A stretch of DNA of 64,000 bases, taken from positions 1,550,001-1,614,000 of the forward strand of contig NZ_CP061298.1 of the NCBI RefSeq assembly GCF_018687595.1. Direction: 5' to 3'. The stretch is from Polynucleobacter paludilacus (GTDB taxonomy: Bacteria > Pseudomonadota > Gammaproteobacteria > Burkholderiales > Burkholderiaceae). A program made the translations under genes and the position numbers. Within the stretch, counting starts at the first letter, position 1, and each line of letters begins with the position of its first letter. The notes beneath the pieces were generated by a model. That model was not told the DNA's origin, searched no databases, and saw only the letters and a list, made by a program, of their open reading frames with translations. Below are positions 46,446-54,916 of this stretch, one piece after another.

Positions 46446-47897
46446 TTAATAACGATAGTGATCAGGCTTGTAAGGCCCTTGCTTAGTGACGCCAATATAA
46501 GAAGCCTGCTGATCACTTAACTCCGTTAACTGTGCATTGAGCTTCTTCAACTGTAAGCGTGCCACCTTCTCATCAAGATGCTTAGGCAAGGTATAAACAC
46601 CAACAGGGTACTTGTCTGTACCGACCGCATTCCACAATTCAATCTGAGCAATCACTTGATTGGCGAAAGAAGAGCTCATGACATAGGAAGGATGGCCAGT
46701 TCCGCAACCCAGATTTACCAAACGACCCTTAGCCAAAATAATGATGCGCTTTTCAGGCACCCCATTAGCGGCCGGGAAAATCACATGATCAACCTGAGGC
46801 TTAATTTCTTCCCAACGGTACTTTTCAATACCAGCCACATCAATCTCATTATCGAAGTGGCCAATATTACAAACGATCGCTTGATCTTTCATCTTGACCA
46901 TATGGTCATGAGTGATGACATGGTAATTGCCTGTCGCAGAAACAAAGATATCTGCCTTATCAGCAGCGTAGTCCATTGTCACAACACGATAGCCTTCCAT
47001 TGCAGCTTGTAGGGCACAAATGGGATCGACTTCAGTGACCCAAACCTGGGCAGATAAAGCACGCAAAGCTTGTGCAGAGCCCTTACCCACGTCACCATAA
47101 CCACAAACTACAGCTACCTTACCGGCAATCATTACATCCGTTGCACGCTTAATCGCATCTACCAATGACTCACGGCAACCATAAAGATTATCAAACTTAC
47201 TCTTGGTGACGGAGTCGTTCACATTGATCGCAGGAAACTTGAGTTCTCCCTTTGCAAACATTTGATAGAGACGATGCACGCCTGTTGTAGTTTCCTCTGT
47301 AACACCTTTGACTTTCTCCAGACGAGTTGAATACCAAGTTGGATCAATAGCCAATTTATTTTTAATGGTGGCGAACAGAATGGTTTCTTCTTCGCTGGTT
47401 GGATGACTAATACAGGCTTGATCTTTTTCAGCGCGTGCACCAAGGTGCAATAACAAAGTAGCATCACCACCATCATCCAAAATCATATTGGTGAATCCAC
47501 CGTCGGCCCACTCAAAAATACGGTGTGTGAAATCCCAATACTGCTCGAGGGTCTCGCCTTTAATCGCAAACACAGGTGTACCGTTTGCTGCAATCGCTGC
47601 AGCAGCATGATCTTGAGTCGAGAAAATATTACAAGAGGCCCACTGTACTTCGGCACCAAGCGCCTCTAGGGTTTCAATCAACACGGCTGTTTGAATGGTC
47701 ATATGCAAAGAGCCAGTAATACGGGCTCCACGCAAAGGTTGTTGCGCAGAAAATTCATCGCGAATCGCGATGAGTCCAGGCATCTCGGTCTCAGCAATGG
47801 CAATTTCTTTACGGCCAAAGTCAGATAAAGAAATATCAGCAATCGCGCAACGAGTAGCTACGAAATCCTGTAGATTGAAATCAGAAACGGTATTCAT
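46446..47897 (-). CDS. ahcY: Adenosylhomocysteinase (SAH hydrolase)
   Basis: Cleaves S-adenosylhomocysteine to homocysteine and adenosine, removing the inhibitor of methyltransferases (483 aa). The NAD-binding loop [12 protein letters not shown] and the C-terminal [10 protein letters not shown] are diagnostic. I choose the ATG at 47897 with a GGAG 5 nt upstream; the 20-residue upstream extension overlaps the leader RNA and is not part of the family. The preceding leader contains an SAH riboswitch, so expression should rise with SAH. metF lies downstream. Confidence 0.97.
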   Translation of the reverse strand: MNTVSDFNLQDFVATRCAIADISLSDFGRKEIAIAETEMPGLIAIRDEFSAQQPLRGARITGSLHMTIQTAVLIETLEALGAEVQWASCNIFSTQDHAAAAIAANGTPVFAIKGETLEQYWDFTHRIFEWADGGFTNMILDDGGDATLLLHLGARAEKDQACISHPTSEEETILFATIKNKLAIDPTWYSTRLEKVKGVTEETTTGVHRLYQMFAKGELKFPAINVNDSVTKSKFDNLYGCRESLVDAIKRATDVMIAGKVAVVCGYGDVGKGSAQALRALSAQVWVTEVDPICALQAAMEGYRVVTMDYAADKADIFVSATGNYHVITHDHMVKMKDQAIVCNIGHFDNEIDVAGIEKYRWEEIKPQVDHVIFPAANGVPEKRIIILAKGRLVNLGCGTGHPSYVMSSSFANQVIAQIELWNAVGTDKYPVGVYTLPKHLDEKVARLQLKKLNAQLTELSDQQASYIGVTKQGPYKPDHYRY

Positions 47898-47957
47898 GAA
47901 TGCTCCAGCTAAATACGACCCAATGCCGGAGTAGATACTCGCTAGCCATTGAATCAT
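47898..47957 (-). promoter_or_regulatory. Expression platform of the SAH riboswitch
   Basis: Three mutually exclusive helices can be read on the minus strand. An anti-aptamer hairpin pairs CTCGCTA (47962-47968) with TAGCGAG (47938-47944). A sequestor pairs CTCCGGC (47925-47931) with GCTGGAG (47903-47909), covering the ahcY Shine-Dalgarno. A small hairpin GAGTA/TACTC (47929-47940) uses bases of both. SAH binding would free TAGCGAG, block the sequestor and expose the ribosome site. Confidence 0.6.
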
Positions 47958-48065
47958 GGGTTAGCGAGCGCGGTTGCAATAAGTAAATTCGGGATAGAAA
48001 AATTTACTCCCTCCAAGCCTGGGGATTGGCTGGTTCACAGCAATCCTTGCAACGCTCCTTGAAGG
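47958..48065 (-). ncRNA. SAH riboswitch aptamer
   Basis: The minus-strand leader of ahcY matches the S-adenosylhomocysteine riboswitch pattern. The strand GGAGCGTTGCAA (48047-48058) pairs with TTGCAACCGCGCTC (47966-47979). A GGATTG...CAATCC hairpin spans 48023-48046, and CCAGGCTTG supplies CTTG (48014-48017) for a pseudoknot with CAAG (48058-48061). An extra AGTAAATT/AATTTACT hairpin lies between. This class is known upstream of ahcY in beta- and gammaproteobacteria, where it turns expression on when SAH accumulates. Confidence 0.87.
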
Positions 48066-48068
48066 TAT

Positions 48069-48092
48069 GGGGAAATTGTAAACAATTTCCCC
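48069..48092. promoter_or_regulatory. Long palindrome over the probable ahcY -10
   Basis: Perfect 11-bp arms with a 2-bp centre, right arm GGGGAAATTGT when read on either strand. On the minus strand the central TACAAT (48075-48080) could be a -10, with TTGAGT 19 bp upstream as a weak -35. RNA would then begin just before the riboswitch aptamer. It could be an operator, or a 3' hairpin of metK; no T-run follows it on the minus strand. Confidence 0.45.
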
Positions 48093-48111
48093 GCTCTTAA
48101 CTCAATACTGC

Positions 48112-49278
48112 TTACAAACCTGCTGCAGCCCTTAATGCAGGGGCTTTATCACATTGCTCCCAAGTAAATTCAGGCTCTTCACGACCAAAGTGGCCATAAG
48201 CAGCTGTTTTACGATAGATCGGACGCAGTAGATTGAGCATCTGTACGATACCCTTGGGACGCAGATCAAAGTGCTCTGAAACCAACTGAGCAATCTTTTC
48301 ATCAGAAATCTTGCCAGTGCCAAAGGTGCTGACCATCACTGAAGTAGGCTTAGCTACACCAATCGCATAGGAGATCTGGATCAAGCATTTGGTAGCCAAT
48401 CCAGCAGCAACAACGTTCTTAGCAACATATCGACCTGCATAAGCAGCTGAGCGGTCAACCTTAGAAGGGTCTTTTCCTGAGAAAGCACCGCCACCGTGGG
48501 GAGCTGCACCGCCGTAGGTATCGACAATAATCTTGCGGCCTGTTAAACCGCAATCACCCTGTGGACCACCAATCACAAAGCGGCCGGTAGGATTAACGAG
48601 ATACTTAATAGCCCCTTTGACTAAATGCTTTGGCAATACCGGCTTGATGATTTCTTCGATGACTGCTTCGCGCAATTTCTCCAAAGAGATGTCTTCAGCA
48701 TGCTGGGTAGAAAGCACTACCGTGTCGATCGAATCCGGCTTGCCGTCTACATAACGCAGGGTCACTTGGGATTTCGCATCTGGGCGCAACCAATTTAAAC
48801 GACCATCACGACGCAGTTGAGATTGACGCTCGACCAAACGATGCGACAAGTGAATTGGCAAAGGCATTAACTCAGCAGTTTCATCGCAAGCGTATCCAAA
48901 CATCAAGCCTTGGTCGCCGGCACCCTGATCGAGACCATCGTCATGGGCCTTATCAACACCTTGAGCAATATCTGGGCTTTGCTTGTCATAGGCCACTAAG
49001 ACTGCGCAGCCTTTGTAATCAATACCATAAGCGGTATTGTCGTAACCAATTTCACGCAAGGTATTACGGGCTACTTGAATGTAATCTACGTTGGCATTGG
49101 TTGTAATTTCTCCAGCCAATACCACTAAACCGGTATTACAGAGTGTCTCAGCCGCAACACGGGCAGTTGGATCTTGGGTCAGGATGGCATCGAGGATGGC
49201 ATCAGAGATCTGATCAGAGACTTTATCGGGGTGACCTTCAGAAACCGATTCTGAGGTAAAGAAGTAATCGCTAGCCAT
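48112..49278 (-). CDS. metK: S-adenosylmethionine synthetase
   Basis: Makes SAM from methionine and ATP in the cytoplasm (388 aa). Motifs [10 protein letters not shown] at the start, [12 protein letters not shown] and the phosphate-binding [17 protein letters not shown] are all intact. I start at the ATG at 49278, preceded by AAGGAA at 7-nt spacing; an upstream extension of 21 residues lies in the leader RNA. A sigma-70-type promoter about 130 bp upstream and a structured leader precede it. ahcY and metF follow on the same strand, forming a SAM-cycle cluster. Confidence 0.97.
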   Translation of the reverse strand: MASDYFFTSESVSEGHPDKVSDQISDAILDAILTQDPTARVAAETLCNTGLVVLAGEITTNANVDYIQVARNTLREIGYDNTAYGIDYKGCAVLVAYDKQSPDIAQGVDKAHDDGLDQGAGDQGLMFGYACDETAELMPLPIHLSHRLVERQSQLRRDGRLNWLRPDAKSQVTLRYVDGKPDSIDTVVLSTQHAEDISLEKLREAVIEEIIKPVLPKHLVKGAIKYLVNPTGRFVIGGPQGDCGLTGRKIIVDTYGGAAPHGGGAFSGKDPSKVDRSAAYAGRYVAKNVVAAGLATKCLIQISYAIGVAKPTSVMVSTFGTGKISDEKIAQLVSEHFDLRPKGIVQMLNLLRPIYRKTAAYGHFGREEPEFTWEQCDKAPALRAAAGL

Positions 49279-49398
49279 TGCATATTCCTTTAAAAAAATT
49301 AACACGATCATTAGGACAACTCGACGTGCCAGGAACCACAACGGCGACGCTTTAGCAGATTTTTTGAATCGCCCTGCAAGTTGTCTTAACTCGGCGAT
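49279..49398 (-). ncRNA. Structured metK leader, unassigned
   Basis: About 120 nt between the predicted RNA start (about 49398) and metK. A closing helix pairs GACAACT (49379-49385) with AGTTGTC (49315-49321). Inside lie TGC-AGG against CCT-G-GCA and GCGA against TCGC. The apical segment GTTCCT (49331-49336), in the loop of TGTG/CACG, can pair with the metK Shine-Dalgarno AGGAA (49285-49289). It does not match SAM-I, SAM-II or SAH aptamers. The TTCCTGGC stretch recalls the SAM/SAH riboswitch of Rhodobacterales metK leaders, but the spacing differs. Confidence 0.4.
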
Positions 49399-49404
49399 GG
49401 ATCA

Positions 49405-49434
49405 ATTTTATCCCAAAAATAAGAAATATTTCAA
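49405..49434 (-). promoter_or_regulatory. Sigma-70-type promoter of metK
   Basis: Minus strand: -35 TTGAAA (49429-49434), 18-bp spacer, -10 TAAAAT (49405-49410). Both hexamers are close to consensus, and the site is isolated from coding sequence. It predicts an RNA start near 49398 and a leader of about 120 nt. Confidence 0.65.
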
Positions 49435-49460
49435 GATCGTCCAGAAATTTGGTTCTATAC

Positions 49461-49479
49461 CAATGATTGAATATCATTG
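49461..49479 (+). promoter_or_regulatory. Inverted repeat just upstream of the lpxL-like GTG start
   Basis: Perfect 7-bp arms CAATGAT and ATCATTG with a 5-bp spacer, ending 4 nt before the GTG at 49484. If transcribed it would fold over the ribosome entry region of a gene that has no visible Shine-Dalgarno. As DNA it could equally be an operator. Confidence 0.4.
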
Positions 49480-49483
49480 ATAG

Positions 49484-50344
49484 GTGCAAAAACTCCTACT
49501 AAAGCCCGTTCTTGTTTTGATTGCTGTGCTGCCCTTATGCATTGTGCAAATGATCGGCGCTGGCTTGGGTCTCTTGGCTTATCTTGGCTCGGCAAGCTAT
49601 CGACAACTTTTTCGCTCTCAATATCTTGCTGTCCTCAAGGCTCATCAATTGCCCTCGCGTCTCTGGACCGCAGTAATGGCCTCAGGCCAGCTCTTTTCAG
49701 ATAGCTTCTGGATTTGGCGTAACCCCAAACAGGCACTGAAATTAGTCGAGATCCAAAATTGGAATTTGGTAGAGGCTGCGATTAATGAAGGACATGGGCT
49801 TGTGATGTTGACACCGCACTTGGGTGGCTTTGAAATCATTCCACGCGTGCTGGCTCAACATTTTCCTGCAACCATCCTCTATCGCCCTTCGCGTCAGAAT
49901 TGGCTCAATAGTATTGTGGAAGAAGGTCGTGCTTATCCTAATATGCATTTTGTGCCAACCAATTTAAATGGGGTGAGACAAATGACGCGCGCCTTAAGCA
50001 AAGGTGAAGCGATTGGAATATTGCCTGATCAAGTTCCCAGTGGTGGCGATGGAGTTTGGGTGCCTTTCTTTGGTCGTCCCGCCTACACTACACCCCTGCC
50101 AGCCCGCCTTGCCAATCGCAACAAGACTCCCGTCATCATGTTTACTGCTAAGCGTAAAAATCTAGGGCAAGGCTGGTTAATGCAAGCAACGCGCCTTGCT
50201 CCATTTTCAGAGGATGCAAATCTAGCCGCCACTGAGATGAATCAGGCAATTGAACATGCGATTCTCAAAGCGCCAGAGCAATTTATCTGGGCGTATAACC
50301 GCTATAAACATCCTGCTGGCGCAGAGTTGCCTCCGAGCAATTAA
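49484..50344 (+). CDS. Lipid A biosynthesis acyltransferase (LpxL/HtrB family), first of two
   Basis: Inner-membrane acyltransferase (286 aa) adding a secondary acyl chain to lipid A. An N-terminal hydrophobic segment (about 8-36) and the HX4E motif His112-Glu117 (TPHLGGFE) are present, followed by YRPSRQNW and the GIGILPDQ-like segment (GILPDQVPSGGDG). The start is GTG because a stop precedes it in frame; no Shine-Dalgarno is seen. A paralogue follows 18 nt downstream; together they probably complete the hexa-acyl lipid A. Confidence 0.88.
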   Translation: MQKLLLKPVLVLIAVLPLCIVQMIGAGLGLLAYLGSASYRQLFRSQYLAVLKAHQLPSRLWTAVMASGQLFSDSFWIWRNPKQALKLVEIQNWNLVEAAINEGHGLVMLTPHLGGFEIIPRVLAQHFPATILYRPSRQNWLNSIVEEGRAYPNMHFVPTNLNGVRQMTRALSKGEAIGILPDQVPSGGDGVWVPFFGRPAYTTPLPARLANRNKTPVIMFTAKRKNLGQGWLMQATRLAPFSEDANLAATEMNQAIEHAILKAPEQFIWAYNRYKHPAGAELPPSN

Positions 50345-50362
50345 TTCATATCGATACCCGAC

Positions 50363-51262
50363 ATGATTTGGCTCCAAAACTTCTTTAATTTTTTAGCGCT
50401 CAATCTGCTCCGCTTATTTGCATTCTTGCCTTATCAACTCACGATTTGGATTGGTTACGGTCTTGGCTGGCTTGCAGCGTATATTCCAAATGAGCGTGCA
50501 AAAGTTGTCAAAACCAATTTGCGTTTATGTTTTCCAAATCTGAGCGAGTCTGAAATTGATGCATTAGCGATCGAGCATTGGAAATTATTTGGTCGAAGTG
50601 TGCTGGAGCGCAGTCGTATTTGGCTGGGAAGTGATAAACAAATCACAGACATCGTTTCGATTGAGTCTCAAATTACCCTGGGTGATCGCAAGCCTCGTCT
50701 ATTAATTAACCCGCACTTTGTTGGTCTGGAGGGCGGCTTCATGGCACTGTCTGCTCTAGCGAGCAAGCATGACTGGCCTCGGGGGGCTGGTCTTTATCAA
50801 AATATGAAGAATCCCCTCTTCAACCAAAAGATGATTGAATGGCGCAATCGCTTTGGCGGCAAGTCGATTGAGCGACAAAGTCGTCTACGCGATCTCATTC
50901 GGGAAATTCAAACGGGCAATTTCATATTTATTGCACCCGATATCGACCTTGGTCCTAAAGATTCCGTGTTCGTTCCCTTCTTCGGCATTCCAACGAATAC
51001 GATCACCTCCGTGTCTCGTCTAGCTAAATTAAGCGGAGCTGAGGTCTGTCTGATGACTACCACTTTGAATGCAGATCGAAATGGCTATACCTGTCATATC
51101 AGCGCTCCACTGCCGAACTTCCCATCTGATGATGTGGAAAAAGATACAGCAAGACTAAATCAATACATTGAGGAGCTTGTGAGAGAAAGGCCGGCAGAGT
51201 ACTATTGGGTTCATAAGCGGTTCAAACATCGGCCGCCAGGCGAACCAAGCCTCTACTCTTAA
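50363..51262 (+). CDS. Lipid A biosynthesis acyltransferase (LpxL/HtrB family), second of two
   Basis: Second lysophospholipid-acyltransferase-fold enzyme in tandem (299 aa). N-terminal membrane segment to about residue 40; HX4E motif His118-Glu123 in [10 protein letters not shown]; later [20 protein letters not shown] is typical. It differs clearly from its neighbour, so the two likely differ in acceptor or acyl-chain choice, as LpxL and LpxM do; which is which cannot be told. dapF starts 17 nt downstream. Confidence 0.88.
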   Translation: MIWLQNFFNFLALNLLRLFAFLPYQLTIWIGYGLGWLAAYIPNERAKVVKTNLRLCFPNLSESEIDALAIEHWKLFGRSVLERSRIWLGSDKQITDIVSIESQITLGDRKPRLLINPHFVGLEGGFMALSALASKHDWPRGAGLYQNMKNPLFNQKMIEWRNRFGGKSIERQSRLRDLIREIQTGNFIFIAPDIDLGPKDSVFVPFFGIPTNTITSVSRLAKLSGAEVCLMTTTLNADRNGYTCHISAPLPNFPSDDVEKDTARLNQYIEELVRERPAEYYWVHKRFKHRPPGEPSLYS

Positions 51263-51279
51263 TTGAAGGACTTTGTACT

Positions 51280-52176
51280 TTGAATACCTCATCACGCAAA
51301 CTGCGCTTCACCAAAATGCATGGTGCTGGTAATGATTTCATTGTCGTGAATGGCATCGACCAAGACCTGAGCAAGATCACATCTGATCAATGGCGTTCAT
51401 TATCAAATCGTCAATTCGGAATTGGCGCAGACCAAATCTTATTAATCGAAAAACCCACTCGCCCTGATGCGGATTTTCGTTATCGCATCTTCAATTCAGA
51501 TGGTGGCGAAGTGGAACAATGCGGCAATGGCTCGCGCTGTTTTGTCCGCTATGTTCACGAGCAGGGTCTCTCGAAAAAAAATCCGCTGCAAGTAGAGGTG
51601 GCTCATACTGTCATTAGTCTTAGGGCTCTCGACAATGGGGATGTCGAGGTAGATATGGGCGCCCCTATTTTTGAGCCTGCCTTAGTTCCATTTAATCCTG
51701 AAGGCATTGCTAGTAAGCAAGAGTTTCATGAAACGCTCTACGCACTACCCATTGGGAAAAATCCCGGCGCTCACGATGATTGGGTTGCTGTTTTATCGAT
51801 GGGCAATCCCCATGCGGTTCAGGCTGTACTGGATGTCGACAGTGCTCCAGTTCGTATTGAAGGCCCCTCGATCGAAATGCATCCCGCATTCCCAAAGCGG
51901 GTGAATGCAGGCTATATGCAGATTCTCAATCGCCATGAAATCAAATTACGGGTCTTTGAACGTGGCGCAGGCGAAACGCTAGCCTGTGGCACTGGTGCAT
52001 GTGCTGCGGTGGTATCCGGAATTCGCCGCGCCCTTTTAGATTCGCCAGTGAAGGTTCACACCCGTGGCGGTGATCTCGAAATTTCCTGGAAGGGAATCGT
52101 CGATGGCGTGGCTCAGTCCGTCATGATGACTGGACCTGCCACCACTGTCTTTGAAGGCGAACTAGAGCTTAGTTAA
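51280..52176 (+). CDS. dapF: Diaminopimelate epimerase
   Basis: Converts LL- to meso-diaminopimelate for lysine and peptidoglycan (298 aa). [12 protein letters not shown] starts the fold, and the two catalytic cysteines are Cys81 (CGNGSRC) and Cys236 (ACGTGAC). The start is TTG at 51280 with a GAAGGA Shine-Dalgarno 9 nt upstream; no nearer ATG gives a complete N-terminus. It follows the lipid A acyltransferase pair, an envelope-related run. Confidence 0.95.
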   Translation: MNTSSRKLRFTKMHGAGNDFIVVNGIDQDLSKITSDQWRSLSNRQFGIGADQILLIEKPTRPDADFRYRIFNSDGGEVEQCGNGSRCFVRYVHEQGLSKKNPLQVEVAHTVISLRALDNGDVEVDMGAPIFEPALVPFNPEGIASKQEFHETLYALPIGKNPGAHDDWVAVLSMGNPHAVQAVLDVDSAPVRIEGPSIEMHPAFPKRVNAGYMQILNRHEIKLRVFERGAGETLACGTGACAAVVSGIRRALLDSPVKVHTRGGDLEISWKGIVDGVAQSVMMTGPATTVFEGELELS

Positions 52177-52179
52177 GCC

Positions 52180-52848
52180 CTACACGCCGTACTGATCGCG
52201 ATAGGCTTTAACAGCAGGCAGATAGTTAGCGAGCTCGGTATTACTGGAAGCAGCTAAGAAACTCATCAAGTCTGCCAAGTTCGCAATGGCAATTACTGGC
52301 AAACCAAACTCTTGCTCAACAGCCTGCACCGCAGACTGCTTTCCAATTTCAGTAGCAGTGCCTGATTTTTCCATTCGATCCAGGGCAATTAATACTGCCA
52401 CTGGCTCGGCACCAGCAGCGCGAATCAAGTCAACAGACTCACGAACAGAAGTTCCTGCTGAAATCACGTCATCCACAATCACAACCCTGCCCTGAACTGG
52501 TGCGCCCACTAGTGATCCGCCCTCGCCATGATCTTTGGCTTCTTTACGGTTGTATGCGTAAGGCACATTGCGTCCTTGATCAGCCAGTGCAATCGCAGTA
52601 GCTGCAGCCAAGGTGATCCCTTTATAAGCTGGGCCATACAACATATCAAACTGAATTTGAGAGTTGCTGAGGGCTTGAGCATAGTAATGACCCAGGCTGC
52701 TTAAGCGCTTTCCATCATTGAAGCCACCCGCATTAAAAAAATAAGGGGATAGACGTCCCGCTTTAGTTTTAAACTCGCCAAAGGACAAAACCTTTGCCTC
52801 TAAGGCAAAACGAATAAAGTTATCTTGATTAGAATTTTCTGAGCTCAT
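52180..52848 (-). CDS. pyrE: Orotate phosphoribosyltransferase
   Basis: Pyrimidine-synthesis enzyme (222 aa) making OMP from orotate and PRPP. The PRPP-binding motif VVIVDDVISAGTS is central, and FGEFKTKAGRLSPYFFNAG near the start is the substrate loop. Length is standard. It converges with dapF, 3 nt away, and diverges from xth with only 8 nt between starts. Confidence 0.95.
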   Translation of the reverse strand: MSSENSNQDNFIRFALEAKVLSFGEFKTKAGRLSPYFFNAGGFNDGKRLSSLGHYYAQALSNSQIQFDMLYGPAYKGITLAAATAIALADQGRNVPYAYNRKEAKDHGEGGSLVGAPVQGRVVIVDDVISAGTSVRESVDLIRAAGAEPVAVLIALDRMEKSGTATEIGKQSAVQAVEQEFGLPVIAIANLADLMSFLAASSNTELANYLPAVKAYRDQYGV

Positions 52849-52856
52849 AGGCCTCC

Positions 52857-53639
52857 ATGTTACGCATCATTTCCGCTAACCTCAACGGTATTCGTTCCGC
52901 AAGCAAAAAAGGCTTTCTGCCATGGATGCTTGCTCAAAAGGCAGACTTTGTCTGCATGCAAGAACTCAAAGCCCAACGAGACGATCTCGAAGAAGACATT
53001 CTCAATCCCGGGGGACTAAACGGCTTCTTCCACCATGCTGAAAAAAAGGGTTACAGTGGCTGCGGTATTTATACCCCCCACCAACCTGATGATGTTCTTT
53101 ATGGCTTTGGTAATCCTGAGTTTGATGCTGAAGGTCGCTATGTCGAAGCCCGCTTTAAAAAACTGTCGATCATCTCGGTATATATGCCCTCTGGCTCAAG
53201 CTCAGAGGATAGGCAGGTAGCCAAGTTTCGCTATCTTGAGGCTTTTTTGCCCCACCTCGTTAAGCTGAAAAAGTCTGGTCGTGAAATTGTGCTCTGTGGC
53301 GACGTCAATATTGCCCATCAAGAAATCGATCTTAAAAACTGGAAGGGCAATCTCAAGAACTCAGGTTTCTTGCCTGAGGAGCGCGCCTGGCTCACCAATT
53401 TATTTGATCAAGTGGGCTATGTGGATGTCTATCGTCAGCTTGAACCAAGTGCTAGTGAAGAGTGCTATACCTGGTGGAGCCAGCGTGGGCAGGCCTATGC
53501 GAAGAATGTTGGGTGGCGGATTGACTATCAAATTGCTACGCCTGAAATTGCCAGCAGCGCTCTGAAAACGTCGATTTATAAGGCAGAACGTTTCTCAGAT
53601 CATGCGCCCCTCATTGTTGATTACGATTGGTCGATCTAG
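52857..53639 (+). CDS. xth: Exodeoxyribonuclease III / AP endonuclease
   Basis: Base-excision repair nuclease (260 aa) of the EEP superfamily. Motifs in order: SANLNGIRSA, CMQELKAQ with the metal Glu, GDVNIAH with Asp/Asn, and SDHAPLIVDY at the end with the catalytic Asp-His. Complete. It diverges from pyrE with 8 nt between starts. Its stop shares CTAG with the convergent ampG stop. Confidence 0.95.
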   Translation: MLRIISANLNGIRSASKKGFLPWMLAQKADFVCMQELKAQRDDLEEDILNPGGLNGFFHHAEKKGYSGCGIYTPHQPDDVLYGFGNPEFDAEGRYVEARFKKLSIISVYMPSGSSSEDRQVAKFRYLEAFLPHLVKLKKSGREIVLCGDVNIAHQEIDLKNWKGNLKNSGFLPEERAWLTNLFDQVGYVDVYRQLEPSASEECYTWWSQRGQAYAKNVGWRIDYQIATPEIASSALKTSIYKAERFSDHAPLIVDYDWSI

Positions 53640-54901
53640 GGCTCGTATGAGGGATGGACTTCCGTAGTGTCATTCCATGGAGCAATCTTCATTAATAAAA
53701 GCATTCCTGGAATGGCTAGAGCAAAACACAATACAAAGAAATCAAACCAGCCTAGGGCCTCAACAATATAGCCCGTGATGGCATTGATGAAGGTGCGAGG
53801 TACTGCAGCCAGGCTTGTAAACAACGCAAATTGGGTGGCGGTGTAGCGAGGGTCAGTAACCTGTGCAATGAATGAGGTAAACGCAGCAGTTCCAAGCCCC
53901 ACAGCAAATGCCTCAAACCCAATCACCCAAGCCAAAACCCATGGGCTTAGACCTACCTTCGCCAAGATCGCAAAACCCAGAATAGCCATGGCCTGCAAAA
54001 CCCCAAAGATCCATAAACCGCGGGCAATCGTCATTTTTTGTAACCAGTACGCACCTAAAAACCCACCTGCTAAGCTGGCCCATAGGCCTGCGTTCTTTGC
54101 CACCAAGCCAATTTGGGTTCTCGTAAATCCCAAGTCCATATAGAAGGGAGTTGCTAGTGCGGTTGCCATCGAATCGCCGAGCTTATATAAAAAAATAAAC
54201 GCCAGAATAGTCAGAGCAAAACCCCAGCCTTTGCGAGAAATAAATTCTTTGAAGGGCTCTAGTACTGCCTCACGCAAAGTGTGTGGTGGTGTGCCGCGCA
54301 AGCTGGGCTCAGGAAGCATTAGCGTGACGATTGGCCCGATTGCGATGAATGCGCCGGTAATCATGAAGACGGTAGACCAAGGCAAGTAATCAGAAAGAAT
54401 TAACGATAGCGATCCCGGCACTAGGGTAGATAACTTGTAGGCATTTACAAAGAGCGCAGTACCCGACCCCAATTGCTCATCGCTTAACCACTCACGACGA
54501 TAGGCATCGACCACAATATCTTGACTAGCCGAAAAGAAAGCCACTACTGCTGCCAAGCCTACGACGATCCAGATCTCAGAAACGGGATTGAAGAAACCCA
54601 TTCCCATGACTGCGAGCATCGTAATAATTTGGGTGACCAACATCCAACCCCGTCGCCTTCCGAGAAATGGCAAGGGGAAGCGATCTAAAAAAGGCGACCA
54701 CAAAAATTTCCAAGTGTATGGAAAACCAACTAGGGCAAATAAGCCAATGGCTTTGAGATCGACGCCCTCTGACTTAAGCCAAGCTGAGAGCAAGTTATAG
54801 AGAATGAATAAAGGTAAGCCGCTGGCAAAGCCCAGAAAAGCACAGGCAATGAATGCTCTGGTATTGCTGGGTGCACTAGAGGCTGTCTGGCTATTACTCA
54901 A
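53636..54901 (-). CDS. ampG: AmpG-family muropeptide MFS transporter
   Basis: Twelve-segment major-facilitator permease (421 aa) importing 1,6-anhydro-muropeptides for recycling. FASGLPLFILYNLLSAW near residue 21 and the DAYRREWL segment are typical of AmpG. It would take up the products of Slt, also encoded here. metW is 15 nt upstream on the same strand. Substrate is assigned by family. Confidence 0.87.
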   Translation of the reverse strand: MSNSQTASSAPSNTRAFIACAFLGFASGLPLFILYNLLSAWLKSEGVDLKAIGLFALVGFPYTWKFLWSPFLDRFPLPFLGRRRGWMLVTQIITMLAVMGMGFFNPVSEIWIVVGLAAVVAFFSASQDIVVDAYRREWLSDEQLGSGTALFVNAYKLSTLVPGSLSLILSDYLPWSTVFMITGAFIAIGPIVTLMLPEPSLRGTPPHTLREAVLEPFKEFISRKGWGFALTILAFIFLYKLGDSMATALATPFYMDLGFTRTQIGLVAKNAGLWASLAGGFLGAYWLQKMTIARGLWIFGVLQAMAILGFAILAKVGLSPWVLAWVIGFEAFAVGLGTAAFTSFIAQVTDPRYTATQFALFTSLAAVPRTFINAITGYIVEALGWFDFFVLCFALAIPGMLLLMKIAPWNDTTEVHPSYEP

Positions 54902-54916
54902 CAGATTCTGAAATGG

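Noticed and set aside
46578-47012. 144-codon open frame antisense to ahcY
   Set aside because: Composition and repeats follow the ahcY codons in mirror image, there is no ribosome site and no recognisable motif. The ahcY frame explains the sequence fully.
48069-48092. Simple intrinsic terminator for metK
   Set aside because: The hairpin is strong but is followed by ATACC rather than a T-run on the minus strand; kept as a palindrome of uncertain role.
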